Both the position numbers and the translations under genes were made by a program. This document shows positions 20,790 through 31,592 of a DNA stretch of 64,000 bases, piece by piece. The DNA lies in the NCBI GenBank assembly GCA_039583875.1, contig CM077153.1:115750568-115814567 (forward strand), given 5' to 3'. This DNA is from Platanthera guangdongensis (Eukaryota; Streptophyta; Magnoliopsida; Asparagales; Orchidaceae). The notes beneath the pieces were generated by a model. The model was given only the letters and a program-made list of their open reading frames with translations, was not told the DNA's origin and did not search any database. Every line of letters begins with the position of its first letter. Position 1 is the stretch's first letter.

Positions 20790-21390
20790 GGGAACCACTA
20801 TAGCGGGTGTTGGGTGCATGTATGCACCCCTTTGCGAAGAGCAATGGGAAGATCCAGGTCGGCATGTTCCTCAGTTTCCAGAGCATCCGTGGCGGAGAGA
20901 GCTGGCCCGGGAGTAAAGAGAGATGGCTGCGTAGAGGAGAGAGATATCTCGGGAGGTGGACACGGTGGAGTAGACGGTGGAGACGGTGGAGGTGGAGGAA
21001 TCTCATCAAGTGTAGAGTGGATTGAAGGGGTGGTATGAGAAGGAGGAACATCTAGAGGAGAAGAGGAGTCGTGAGAGAAGAAGGATGCATTTTCAAAGAA
21101 GGTAACGTCTGCAGAGACAAACTACTTGCAGGCAACCATGCCAAAGCAACAATAACCTTTCTGAGTGGTCGAGTACCCCAGAAAGACACATTTGGTGGCT
21201 CGTGGTGAGAGTTTGTTACATGTGGCTGAGGAAAGTGCACAAAGGCTGTGCACCCAAAGACACACAGAGGGAGATCCTTGCCCGGATAGAGAATAGAGAA
21301 GGGGGTTTTGCCGTGGAGAACGATGGAGGGAATGTGATTAATAAGATAGCAGGAGATGAGAATAGCATAGCCCCAATAATAGTGAGGAAC
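20790..21390 (-). pseudogene. copia integrase C-terminal part, frameshifted
   Basis: After a TAG at 21391 the frame continues with CYLINHIPSIVLHGKTPFS, typical of copia integrase. GKDLPLCVFGCTAFVHFPQP follows, then a frame change near 21230 to ATKCVFLGYSTTQKGY and ADVTFFE. A proline-rich linker follows, where RT would begin but does not. Confidence 0.7.
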
Positions 21391-23244
21391 CTACATTTGA
21401 GTCAGCAGAGTGCGCGCGACATCAAGTAGGTGACTGTTTTTGCGTTCTGCTACGCCATTTTGCTGTGAGGTATATACACAGCTAGTTTGATGAACAATAC
21501 CATGTGTCATACAGAAAGAAAAAAAATCATAACTCAGATATTCTTTTGCATTACCAGAGGGAAAGATTTTAATAGAGACATCAAATTGATACATAATCAT
21601 AAAATAAAAAGATGTCCATATATTGAATAATTCAGAGCGATCTTTTAAGAGATACACCCAAATACAGCGGGAGAAATCGTCAATAAAAGTTACAAAATAT
21701 GAACTACCCTGACCTACGGTGAGGGTAGGAGCAGGACCCCAGATATCAGAGTGAAGTAGATCAAACGGTCGGGAAGATCCACGACCTTGCTTTGGTGGAA
21801 AGGAGGAGCGATGATGCTTGCCACGCTGACATGCATCATAGTTGAGAGGAGGAATCTGCTGAGGAAGGTGAGGAAGAAGCTGACGAAGAAGTCATGGAGG
21901 AGCATGACCAAGATGAAGATGCCACTGGATAATATCAATAGAAGAGGAGAAGGCAGACAACGCGGAAACATTGTCGAGGAAGTAGAGGTCGCTGCTCTCA
22001 GTCCTAGTAGCAATCGTCCGTCTGGATCCTGGATCCTGAAAAGTGCAAGAAGTAGAAGTGAATGTGATGGAGCACTGTAGTTGTTTACAAAGAGAAGTAA
22101 CAGATAATAAATTGCATGAGAACTTTGACACGTAGAGGGTGTCCGCCAAGCGAAGATACGGAGTGACTTGAACCACTCCTATTCCGTTGACTGGTGAGGG
22201 AGAGCCATCCTCAATGAAGACCTGGGGCAACCGATCATGTTGTTCTAGGAGATAAAAACACTGCGGATTGTCGGTCATATGATTGGTAGCACTAGAGTCG
22301 ATCAACCATTTACCTTGAGTAGCGACGTGGGCACTACCTAAAGACATGACCACCGAGGTAGACGGCTTCGAAGAGGAGGTGGAAGCGTACCCAGTTTGTT
22401 GAAGATGATGATGCTTCTTCCAGCAGCGGTCAACCGTATGGCTAGTGTGGCAACAATGAGAGAAGAGAAAACGGGAAGCACCGCAGTCGCCAGATTGGTG
22501 GCTGCGGCCACCAGAGCCACTCCGCTGAGTCTGTTGAGCGTAGTTGTCCGATTGAGGAGGGGAGGATAACAACGAACATTGTAGGAGAGAGGTAACCGTG
22601 GCTATGCGGGCAGTAGTGGCATCTAGGGTTGGAGACTCCGCCTCGCCAAGGATGTGTTGATGGATCATGTCATATGAATAAGGAAGTTGTAGAAGGTAGC
22701 ATAGAACTAGAAGCTCCTGGAAGTGTTTATGTTGCTCAGCCAGATCCGCAGAGAAGGTGCGATTCTGGAGAATTTCGGCTCCGAGAGCCTGAACTTATTG
22801 GTAAGCATCAGCAGGAGACATGGAGGGACAGGCAAAGAGGTCCGCATACAAAGTATAGAAGCGAGATGTCTGAGCCCCCTTGGAGTAGAGAGCGGCAAGA
22901 TGAAGCCAAATAACCTTGACCGTTTCATCATGACGGATGACGGGTAGGCATTCATCAGAAAGACTGTTAGCCAGCCACATGCGGACAAGAGCGTCGTTGG
23001 TATCCCAATCATCAAAGAGAGGAGAGTCTTGCAGAGGAGAGTCATCGGTGAGATGATGGCGTTTGCGTTGAGAGCGGAGAAGGAAGGTGACGGAGACACT
23101 CCAGTCCGGGTAGTTGGGACCGATGAGTTTGGAAATGGTGCCAAGGTTGTCCGAAGGAGTAGGAGGAGTAGGAGGAGGAGGAGGAGGAGGAGGAGGAGGA
23201 GAGGCAACGGGAGTAGTGGTGGTAGATATATTGAAGGTTGCCAT
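21391..23244 (-). pseudogene. copia gag, protease and integrase core, one frame with stops
   Basis: The frame starts at ATG 23244 (MATFNISTTTT), followed by a run of ten or more prolines encoded by a GGA repeat. The Gag domain follows (LIGPNYPDWSVSVTFLLRSQ). TAA at 22795 and TGA at 21892 interrupt one continuous frame. Gag ends in a zinc-knuckle-like region, then the protease GKWLIDSSATNHM (about 22300) and the GAG-pre-integrase motif WHLHLGH. The integrase core includes TFIDDFSRCIWVYLLKDRSE and QQNGVAERKNSHLLDVAR. The protease has Ser in place of the active-site Gly (DSSAT against DSGAT), which should impair it. The sister copia at 29166-29534 keeps DSGAT. Confidence 0.85.
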
Positions 23245-23654
23245 AGAAGAGAGCAGAGAGAAGCGAGAAGAAAAGTTGCGGCTAGAAAAGGAGGACGCAG
23301 AGACTAAGCACGGGTCGCGACAAGAAGAACAAGTCATGTCAAATAAGAACAGGTCACGACGACTTAAGAACAAGTCACAGTGACTTAAGAATAAGAGCGA
23401 CTAGAAAAGGAGTGCGTGGTGACTAAGCACAGGTCGCGGTGACTTAAGAACAGGTCGCGGCGAGAAGAAAGAGTAATCAGAGAGGTCGCGCACACAAAAG
23501 AGCAATGACAAGGATAGAAAGAAGCTGTGTGAACAGGGCGCAAACCGGTGGAAGAAACAAGTCACGAAGAGAGGCCGCGAGAACAATGATCAAGCCACGT
23601 GGACAGGTCGTACGGATAAATGGAGCTCACATAATCAGGAGGAAAAGATCAAGT
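23245..23654 (-). other. 5' leader of truncated copia with repeated words
   Basis: Lies between primer site and gag start. GGTCGCGG, GACTTAAGAACA and AAGTCACAGTGACTT (palindromic, 23372-23386) recur between 23300 and 23490. No coding. The sister copia leader (27973-28379) has a different repeated word set. Confidence 0.6.
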
Positions 23655-23666
23655 CCTCTGATACCA
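23655..23666 (-). other. primer-binding site, tRNA-iMet type
   Basis: The minus strand reads TGGTATCAGAGG directly next to the LTR end, one base from the standard iMet site. Confidence 0.85.
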
Positions 23667-24106
23667 TGTGTGAACAGAAAACAAGTAGACCAAAAATTTA
23701 GAGTAACAATATTTTTATTATCCAAAAAGGTATCTATTACAAATTTATGACCTCCCTTTTATAGAATGGAGCAGAGAAGAGAGATTACAAATAATTAACG
23801 TGGGACTAATACTTACAGGAACAAGCATCTATACAAGCCGCATAAGCCGCGCGGTTAGACTAACCGCCCGACAACTACAATGTGTAGAAGACAACCCGAC
23901 AATATCTTCAAGTCTGCATAACCAGCCGATAGGAGAAGCCGCCAGACCACCAGAAACCAATCATCAATAACCCGGCTACCAAGTCGCTGGGAGAAGCCGC
24001 TAGACCGCCAGACACCAATCATCAACAACCCAGCTACCAAGCCGCTGGGAGAAGCGGCCAGACCACCATACAAACCGCCAAACCTACATGTCTCCATACT
24101 GCAACA
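23667..24106 (-). repeat. 5' LTR of truncated copia (about 440 bp)
   Basis: On the minus strand it starts TGTTGCAGTATGG and ends GTTCACACA. Its final 130 bp resemble the LTR end of the copia at 27498-31592 (TAGTCCCAC, CTCCATTCTA.AAAAGG). The possible 5-bp duplication CTCAC at 24107 has no partner because the other end is lost. Confidence 0.8.
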
Positions 24107-24536
24107 CTCACCTTCAGCCTTTATATCTGTTTCGAGATAAACCCCAACCAATGGATCACGAGATTAGATAGAATGAATAACTACAATTCAAAATGACAAT
24201 TCTACCAAAAATCGTTATCGTCGAACGGTATCACTATCACCTGGTGATAGCTTAAGCGGTGTCGGTGGTCTAATCCAGCACCTCTTTGCCTCTTAACGAC
24301 CGCCTAAATTGCATTTGACTTGTGGTACACTACTGCCTGTGATATTGTTATCGCCAAGTGATATCAAATCGACTTCATCAACATGATCACTATCTCCAAC
24401 AGTATCATTATCATCAGTGGTAGCAAATCGACTGCATCGTTCTGAACTCTATCGCCAAGTAATATTGTTATCTCCAGTGATAGATCCAAAAGCACAATTT
24501 GTTGTTTTTCAACTGTGGGAAACCTGGGGTGTTACA
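24107..24536 (-). repeat. LTR start fragment with TATCGCC/GGTGATA words
   Basis: The minus strand from 24536 reads TGTAACACCCCAGG, a Ty3-type LTR start, followed after about 45 bp by the self-complementary words TATCRCC/GGYGATA (24220-24490). It matches the start of the opposite-strand LTR at 35099 (shared TTTGGATCTATC and GGCGATA). The copia LTR interrupts it at 24106. Confidence 0.6.
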
Positions 24537-25345
24537 TTTTGCATCTAAGTCATTTATTGACTACATCGACTGGATAGTTCAAATTTTGCATCTAAGTCTT
24601 TTATCGGCTACATCGACTCCATAGTTTAGATTTTGCATCTAAGGCATTTGTCGACTGCATTAACTGCATCAACTGCATAATTCAGATTTTGCATCTAAGC
24701 CTTTTGTCGACTGCATCGGCTGCATCAACTCCATAGTGTAGATTTTGCATCTAAGTCATTTATCGACTGCATCGGCTGCATCGACTGCATAGTTTTGATT
24801 TTTCATCTAAGTCTTTTGTAGACTGCATCGGCTGCATAGTTCAGATTTTGCATAAAAGTCTTTTTTCAACTGCATTAGCTGCATCGACTACATAGTTTAG
24901 ATTTTGCATCTAAGTCATTTGTCGACTGCATCAGCTGCATTGACAACATAATTCCGATTTTGCATATAAGTCTTTTGTCAACTACATCGGCTACATCATC
25001 TACATAGTTTAGATTTTGCATCTAAGTCTTTTGTCAACTGCATCGGCTGCATCAAATGCATAGTTTAGATTTTTCATCTAACTAATTTCTCGACTGCATT
25101 GGATGTATTGACTGAATAGTTCAGATTTTGCATCTAAGTCTTTTGTCGACTGCATCAACTAAATCGACTGCATAATTCAGATTTTGCGTCTAAGTCTTTT
25201 GTCGACTTCATTTGCTACTTCAACTGCATAGTTTAGATTTTACATCTAAGTTATTTGACGACTGCATCAGCTTTATTGACTACATAGTTTAGATTTTGCA
25301 TCTAAGACTTTTGTTGACTGCATTGGCTGCACCAACTGCATAGTT
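24537..25345 (+). repeat. 56-bp tandem array with 9-bp sub-units
   Basis: The phrase GATTTTGCATCTAAGTC recurs about 15 times from 24541 to 25298. Intervals are 47 or 56 bp, mostly 56. The 9-bp difference equals one GCATCGACT-like sub-unit, so copy-number change happens at two levels. Each unit also carries GTCGACTGCATCGGCTGCATC variants. Non-coding. Confidence 0.9.
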
Positions 25346-25439
25346 CTGACTAAACGATTAAATATGTTTATCTTCTACTCATGAACTCATGTGTTCTTTT
25401 CCAAATTCTTGGAATTTGTTGGTCACTTTGTGTGAATGG

Positions 25440-25740
25440 GAAAAACACCACCACAGTATCTGTTCTATGATATGATATTGGTTGGACTGTGGTCATTAGT
25501 GGACTATACTACCGCCATAGTGCATGTTTGTGAATCATTACACCCGGTGACTTTATTTTAAACTATTGGATTGTATTGGAAAGATAGCCACCACCATAGT
25601 GCCTTCTTGTGATATTTTGGACTATTGGATTGTGTAGGAAAGATAGCCACCAACACTGTTCCTTTTTATGATGTTTTGGACTGCAGGTTTGCGCTGGAAT
25701 ATGAGTCATCGCCTTAGTGCCAATTTTTGACCTATGTTAA
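25440..25740 (+). repeat. degenerate tandem repeat of about 60-80 bp
   Basis: CCACCACCATAGTGCC-like phrases occur near 25447, 25509, 25588, 25645 and 25707, each followed by GATATTTTGGACT and GGATTGT. About five diverged copies. Non-coding. Confidence 0.7.
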
Positions 25741-27019
25741 TGATGCACTCTCTCAAGCTAATTGTTCTCAATTATTAATAAATATCTATAAAATTATAAG
25801 ATAGACATTTTTTGATAGTTAACCCATGTTGATCTAGTTAACTATACTCAATGTTTATGCGATTTTTGTTGAATAGCAGTAAACCTTATTGTGATGTTAA
25901 TCCTATTTAATTTGAATAACTTTATAATTTATTAGTTTTAGCGCCCTCTTGCATATTATTTGTTGAGGCATTCTTTTATTTTGAATGCCTCAGGCTATGG
26001 GCAGTATTAGTCTAAGTGGTTAGAGTTGGTGATTTCAGGCTAGCTTCTGTAGTTGTTGCTTTTCCATAATCATGTGAGGTAGTCCCTGCTATTGTCCCAG
26101 ATCAGAAATGTGTTTTGATTCAATGGGCTCATGGTAGGTTGTTAATGCACATAGCTTTCATTTACAGATGTTAGACCACTTGTTGGCTTCTCTGTTGTTA
26201 CTTGGTGTTATTTGCATACATGTTCCCTAGAAATGTTAAATGTTAGAATGCATATTAGGTATCTTAAATATAAAAGCTTAATTTTATCTTAGATTTATCA
26301 CATTTCTTTTCAACTTAATGCTACCCTACTTTAAGTATTTTGAAAATCCCTTTTTACTTATATTAAATTTAGAAATGGAATATCATTAGACTGTTAGCTG
26401 AGTCCTCTTACTCATGTAGGATAAAATGAAGTAAGCTATGTATTTTTCTACTGCGAATACATTTTTCCTACTTGTGGGCTAGCTGATCCAATAAACCGAG
26501 AAACACGGTCTTTGAAACTTTAAATCAAAAATTATGTTTTCCAAACATACAATATTTGTATTTTACGAAAATAAATGAAAAGTCAGTTTTATCTGAGTGT
26601 CTGCAGTTGTTCCCTGCATGGCGTGGCTTCACAACGAGTATTTTCTCACACTCTGATAATATTTGCAATATTGAGAAAATGTGGGTCGTGACATCTCTCT
26701 AGGATCTTGATATCAATTCTTTTCATGTGGTGAAGTTTAAGCCTTTATTGTTTGTTGAGCTTTTTTGGAATGGTGTTTAGAAGGTACAGAGATATGATCC
26801 TACCAAAATTTAGCGTACTCTGACTTTCCTTAATTTTGTAACCAATATCTTTGCTCAGTCAATTTTTTTCACCAGAATAACCTTTACCATGATCTCAAAC
26901 ATACTCCTAGATATTTTGTCATGTGACCCTGGCTTATACATAAATGCCTTGCAAATGATATCTGCTAGTAGCTTGCCCTTTTGGTTGAAGTGCTTTCTCA
27001 TAATAGACCAACATATCTT
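25741..27019. other. AT-rich intergenic or decayed repeat sequence
   Basis: No ORF, tRNA or terminal repeat that I can support. GTGGGTCGTGACA at 26681-26693 resembles a Ty3 LTR end, but I find no matching partner or duplication. 26700-27019 may be a decayed minus-strand coding region continuing from 27232. Confidence 0.4.
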
Positions 27020-27232
27020 CTAGGAGCACCCACACCATACTAGGGCATCATTGATGTACTTATCTGTAATCTTATCATCCTCTTCATCCCTTTTGAGATT
27101 AGTCAGGTGTAATGCCTTAGCCAACTTCTTAGGGTTAAACTTCAACTTCATCTCTCCAATCTTTGTCTTTAGACCTTTTCCAGAGGAGCTACACATGGCA
27201 TTAGAGAAGAACTTTATCACTCCACTTTTCAT
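27020..27232 (-). pseudogene. unrecognised minus-strand coding remnant
   Basis: A 70-codon open stretch, rich in Lys, with KFNPKKLAKALHLTNLKRDEED. Beyond its stop the same style continues leftward in broken frames. It faintly recalls the plant domain in env-position ORFs of retroelements, but I cannot assign it. The copia at 27498 is inserted just upstream of it. Confidence 0.3.
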
Positions 27233-27492
27233 TATCAGAGTGGGTTAAGAGAACACATATTTTAGGTCAATAGTGTTGACAAATCTAATAACTGACTGGA
27301 TTTCTGCACTCACATTGTTAAATCCACCTCGCACGACCTTGTATCCCATATTAAAGGAATCCTCCCCTTTCCTTGGAGACATTAAGAGAAAAGAGAGAAG
27401 ATGGAGTTGTTCTTGTCACGAGTTCTAGGGCGTGTGCGAAGGTGCTAAAGGAAAATGAAGGCGCAATATCATTCTAGACATTTATCCTATTT
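27233..27492. other. short non-coding stretch left of copia insertion
   Basis: Purine-rich around 27370-27400, no accepted ORF. It ends with the ATAGT duplicated on copia insertion. Confidence 0.4.
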
Positions 27493-27497
27493 ATAGT
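27493..27497. repeat. target-site duplication ATAGT (left)
   Basis: ATAGT precedes TGTTACAAAAT of the left LTR and is repeated at 31593-31597. Confidence 0.9.
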
Positions 27498-27960
27498 TGT
27501 TACAAAATAGATACCGGGCGGTCTGGAGGTCTGACTCTGGCGGATTGCAGTCTGGGCGGTCTGGCGGTCTGACTCTGGCGGATTGTAATTTGGGCGGTAT
27601 GTCGGTTTCTCTCCAGTGGTTTGGTAGCAGGTCTGTTGTTGTTAGTTCCCTGGCGGTCTGCCGATCTGTCCCTAGCGACTTGGAGACCGGGTGACCTGGT
27701 GGTCTCTAATGGCGGCTTACTGTCTCCCTCTAGTGGTTGCCGGGCGGTTTGCCCATTCGTCAAATCGCGTGACTTGGTCGGCTTGTATTTAGGTTAAACC
27801 GCTTGTATATATAATTTTTTAGTCCCACATTGTTTAATTGTAATCTCTCCCATCTCCTCCATTCTACAAAAGGAAGGTTATACCATGTAATACACACCCT
27901 TTTTGGATTATAAAGATTTCAGTTGTTTCAATTTCTGGACTCTCTTTTTCTATTCGCACA
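27498..27960 (+). repeat. 5' LTR of copia element (463 bp)
   Basis: TGTTACAAAATAG ... TATTCGCACA. Its first half repeats CGGGCGGTCTGG, GGCGGATTGCAG and GGCGGTCTG phrases. Plausible plant promoter elements are not distinct. It resembles the LTR at 31122-31592 with many substitutions. Confidence 0.93.
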
Positions 27961-27972
27961 TGATATCAGAGC
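27961..27972 (+). other. primer-binding site, tRNA-iMet type
   Basis: TGATATCAGAGC abuts the LTR. It differs from the iMet site by one base (A for G at position 3). Confidence 0.85.
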
Positions 27973-28379
27973 ACGCGATCTTGTCCACCTGATTCGATGC
28001 CTTCTCCTATCCGCGCGGGTTGATCTCCTTCTTGTCACTTGTTTGCGCGATCTCTCCACCATTTCCTCCTTTGTTGCTACCCTTTGTTTGTGCGACCTTC
28101 TTCTCGCTCTCTCTCTCCGCGGCCTATTTACGCGGCTTCTCGATCTCCTATTTGCGTGGCCTACTATCCTCCCGCACGACTTCTTTCCATGTGTCCGCCG
28201 TGGTTTTCTTCTCTTGTCCGCTGCAGTTTCTTGTCCTATCCGCTGCAGAATCTTTCCTTGAGTCCGTTGTGGCCTTCTCTCTACCCGCACGGCCTTTTAT
28301 CTGCCTTGTCTTTCTACCTTGACTTCTTTCTAACCGTGCGGCCTTTCTCTATTCTCTCTACCCCAGCAGCTTCTCTTTC
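27973..28379 (+). other. 5' leader of copia element
   Basis: C/T-rich, with recurring phrases CCGCGCGG, GCGTGGCC, CTATCCGCTGCAG and CCGCACGGCC. These differ from the leader words of the sister copia at 23300-23490. No coding. Confidence 0.6.
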
Positions 28380-28998
28380 ATGGCTCTTTCCGGCTTTTCT
28401 ACCACCACCGCTACTCCCGTGGCAACTTCGCCTCCTCCTCTCATTCCTTTCGGGAATCTTGGCACCGTCTCCAAGCTTGTTGGTTCCAACTACTCGGATT
28501 GAAGTGTCTCCTTCACCTTCCTTCTTCGCTCACAATGAAAATGCCACCACCTCATTGATGACCCTCCTCCTCCCACTTCAGCTGAGTTTGACGACTGGTA
28601 TGCTAGCGATGCGCTTGTGCGCACTTGACTCGCTAACAGTCTTTTCGATGAATGTGTTCTTATCATCCATCATGATGAGACGGTCAAGAAGGCATGACTT
28701 CATCTTGTTGCTCTGTACTCGAAGGGGGCTCAGACATCACGCATTTATACTTTGTATGAGGACCTCTTTGCGTGTCCTTCTCTGTCCCCTGTTGCTGCTT
28801 ATCAATAGGTACAGGCTCTTGGGGCTGAGATTCTTCAACATCGCCCCTTCTCTGTGGATTTAGCCTAACAACACAAGCACTTCCAAGAACTTCTTGTTGT
28901 GTGCTACCTTGTACGGCTTCCTGAGCCCTACGACATGATCCGTCAACAAATCATGGGCGAAGCATACTCTCCCAACTTGGATACAACTACTTCACGCA
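28380..28998 (+). pseudogene. copia Gag, several stops
   Basis: ATG 28380 starts MALSGFSTTTATPVATSPPP, aligned with the sister element's Gag start. TGA at 28500 replaces a Trp codon of the conserved NY-DW motif, and further stops follow before TLYEDLFACPSLSPVAAYQ and QELLVVCYLVRLPEPYDMIR. The frame stays the same as that of the protease downstream. Confidence 0.85.
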
Positions 28999-29534
28999 TT
29001 GCCGCAGTTACATATCTCCTTCAGCGTCTGCTTCTATATTCTCCTCCTCCAGACCAATATGCTCACCAGACTTAATGGAGTGGCTCTGGTAGTCACAACC
29101 ACCATTCTGGTGGCCGTAGTTCTTCACGCTACCTCTACTCTCATTGTGCCCGCAACGGGCATCTTGTGGATCCCTATTGGAACAAACATCCACATCTTCG
29201 CCCTTCTGGTGACTCTTCCACCTCCTCTTCCAAGCCATCTTCTTCGGAGGTCACTTCCTCAGGTAGTGCTCACGTGGTTACTCAAGGTAAATGGCTTATC
29301 GACTCTGGTGCAACTAATCATATGATAGACAATCCTCATTGCTTTTCTCTCCTTGAAACACATGATCGGTTGCCCCCGGTCCTTGTTGCAGACGGCTCAA
29401 CCTCCCCGGTTCATAGGATGGGAGTGGTTCATGTCACTCCGTCTCTTCGCCTGGCTGACACTCTCTATGTGTCCAAGTTTCCATGCAATTTATTGTCGAT
29501 TGCTTCTTTGTGCAAGCAACTTCAATGTGCTTAG
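28999..29534 (+). pseudogene. copia Gag end and protease
   Basis: Contains His/Cys-rich remains of a zinc knuckle, then the intact protease motif GKWLIDSGATNHM (about 29289) and DTLYVSKFPCNLLSIASLCK. The open part 29166-29534 ends at TAG where the inverted RNase H segment begins. Confidence 0.85.
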
Positions 29535-29605
29535 TTCTCTCATGGAAGACCGGATTTTTAGAGATATAAATAGGGGCCTTGTTGTCACAAAATATAGGTT
29601 GACTG
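29519..29605 (-). pseudogene. inverted RNase H fragment inside copia
   Basis: The minus strand encodes CDNKAPIYISKNPVFHERTK followed by HIEVA, the RNase H C-terminal motif that this same element carries on the plus strand at about 30873-30953. The two copies match at roughly 88 percent over 80 bp, so the fragment came from a relative rather than from this copy by recent duplication. It sits where integrase should be. Confidence 0.85.
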
Positions 29606-29639
29606 CCCATGGCAACCATCCTCCAGTGAAGTTGACTCT

Positions 29640-30513
29640 CACTGAACGGGGTACCTGAACCCTGGTTCCTCCTCCCTTCGACACAGCTGTTGTTGGCTGT
29701 CGCTGGGTCTTTGTGGTGAAGTTCCGCCCAGACTGCAGTGTGGATCATTACAAGGCTCGGTTTGTTGCTAAGGGCTTTACCCAGACTTATGGAGTTTACT
29801 ACTTTGACGCTTTTTCTCCAGTTACTCGTCTCAGCACTATTAGGGTCCTCCTCTCTGTGGCTGTCAACAGGGATTGGCCCATTTCATAACTGGATGTCAA
29901 GAATTCCTTTCTATATGGGGATCTTCAGGAGGATGTATACATGGATCAAACTCTAGGGTATGTTGCTCAGGGGGAGACACAGGTTTGTCGGCTCAAGAAG
30001 GCTATCTATGACCTAAAGCAAAGTCCTTGGGCTTAGTTTGACAAGTTTAGTGGGAATGTAGCGGCCGTAGGTTTTACGAGAAGTTCTGCCGATCACTCCA
30101 TATTTACTCGTAAAACTTCTCTGGGTCTAGTGGTGCTTGCGGTATATGTGGATGATATTCTTCTCACTGAAGATGACCAAGCTGGGATAATCTTGACAAA
30201 GAGGCATCTTCAGCAACACCTGGTTACAAATGATATGAGCTCTCCAAAATACTTTCTAGTGATAGAAATTTCTCGGAAGCCCGATTCTCTTATCCTCTCC
30301 CAATGGAAGTATGCTCTTAACTTGTTAAAAGAGGCTGGGCTGACTAGGGCTAAACCTGCCCGATATCCCATGGTGACTGGAGAAGATAAAACATGGATGG
30401 ATGACTCTCCTCTTCTTTCTGATGTTACAAGGTACATACGTCTGGTTGGAAAACTTACATATATATATCACGGTGACCAGACCCGATATTGCCTATGCCC
30501 TAGGCAAGGTTAG
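29640..30513 (+). pseudogene. copia reverse transcriptase
   Basis: RT starts near [20 protein letters not shown] and runs through [20 protein letters not shown]. The catalytic box is AVYVDDILLTEDDQ, with YVDD at about 30148, followed by RKPDSLILSQWKYALNLLKE. TGA and TAG stops occur near 29640, 29888 and 30034, and a frame change occurs near 30470-30520. Confidence 0.88.
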
Positions 30514-31114
30514 CTAATTCATGCAAGCTCCTAGGGAGTGTCATCTACAGTCTGCCATGAGGATATTGGAGTATGTTAAATTAGCTCCTGGGAAAGGACT
30601 TCTCTTTCAGAAGAATGGACATTTGAGGGTAGAAGCGTACTCCGATTCAAGCTATGCCGACGACAAAGGAGACCGCAAGTCAACATCAGGTTTTTGCACC
30701 TTTGTGTGTGTGGGGGGGGGGGACCTTGTGAGCTGGAAAAACAAGAAATAGTCTGCCGTCTCCAGGTCCAGTGCAGAAGCAGAATATCGAAGTATGGAAT
30801 CGACCATGTGTGAGTTGAAGTGGTTACAGGATCTCGTGCTTGACTTAGGAGAGGTCTACAACCATCCTCTACCTATGTTTTATGACAACAAGGCCGCTAT
30901 TTACATCACTAAAAATCCGATCTTCCATGAGAGAACTAAACACATTGAAGTTGACTGCCATTTTATTTAGGAAGAGATTCTAAAGGAACAAATTTGTACT
31001 CCGTTCGTGACCTCATACAAAGAGTTGGCTGATATTTTCACCAAGCCGGTATCCGCCTCCTTTCATCACATTTGCGACAAGCTGGGAATGATCGACATAT
31101 ATGCTCCATCTTGA
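30514..31114 (+). pseudogene. copia RNase H
   Basis: Contains EAYSDSSYADDKGDRKSTSG, SRSSAEAEYRSM and the C-terminal HERTKHIEVDCHFI, ending with TSYKELADIFTKP and a natural stop at 31112. TAG stops interrupt it near 30510, 30749 and 30968. A G9 run near 30711 may mark a frameshift-prone site. Confidence 0.85.
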
Positions 31115-31121
31115 GGGGGAG
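31112..31121 (+). other. polypurine tract of copia element
   Basis: TGAGGGGGAG immediately precedes the 3' LTR, as is usual in copia elements. Confidence 0.85.
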
Positions 31122-31592
31122 TGTTTCAGAATAGAGACCGGGCAGTCTGGCGGTCTAACTCTGGCGGATTGCAGTCCGGGCGGTCTGGCGGTCTGACTAT
31201 GGAGGATTGCAGTCCGGGCGGTCTATCAGTTTCTCTCCAGTGATTTGGTAGCAGGTCTATTGCTGTTGGTGCATGGGCGGTCTGCCGATCTGTCCCTGGC
31301 GACTTGGAGACCAGGAGACCTGGCGACCTGGCGGTCTTTAATGGCGGCTTGTTGTCTCCCTCTGGTGGTTGTCAGGCGGTTTGCCCATTCGTCAAACAGC
31401 GCGGCTTGGTCGGCTTGTATTTAGGTTAAACCACTTGTATATGTAATTTTTTAGTCCTACGTTGTTTAATTGTAATCTCTCCCATCTCCTCCATTCTATA
31501 AAAGGGAGACTATAACATGTAATACACACCCTTTTTGGATTATAAAAATTTCAGTTGTTCCAATTTCCAGACTCACTTTTTCTATTCGCACA
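31122..31592 (+). repeat. 3' LTR of copia element (471 bp)
   Basis: TGTTTCAGAATAG ... TATTCGCACA, followed by ATAGT at 31593-31597. It is clearly diverged from the 5' LTR, which fits an old insertion. Confidence 0.93.

Larger units (their letters stand above)
20703..24106 (-). mobile_element. Ty1/copia retrotransposon, truncated after integrase
   Basis: Minus-strand order: LTR (24106-23667), iMet primer site, leader, gag, protease, integrase, then an abrupt end near 20703-20790 with no RT, RNase H or second LTR. It is related to the copia at 27498-31592 by LTR end, leader and Gag sequence. Truncation rather than frameshift is the main damage. The junction lies beside the GATCTGAGTGTAGGG repeat fragment. 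Confidence 0.85.
27498..31592 (+). mobile_element. Ty1/copia retrotransposon, internally deleted and rearranged, non-autonomous
   Basis: Bounded by LTRs of 463 and 471 bp and the ATAGT duplication. Internal order: primer site, leader, gag, protease, a short inverted RNase H scrap, RT, RNase H, purine tract. Integrase is missing. The 4.1-kb length is short for copia (usually near 5 kb). Many stops in gag and RT show it is old. It could only have moved with help from a related element, unless the deletion came after insertion. Confidence 0.93.

Noticed and set aside
22707..23207. Leu-rich minus-strand ORF resembling a membrane protein
   Set aside because: The Leu run is the GGA/TCC repeat read out of frame; the real frame gives the Pro-rich Gag start.
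24537..25345. CRISPR-like regular repeats
   Set aside because: Units are contiguous and diverged with no unique spacers, in plant DNA.
24530..26693. Possible 2.2-kb solo LTR (TGTTACA ... GTCGTGACA)
   Set aside because: No target duplication (TGGGG against TCTCT), and the left edge is better explained as the start of a minus-strand LTR.
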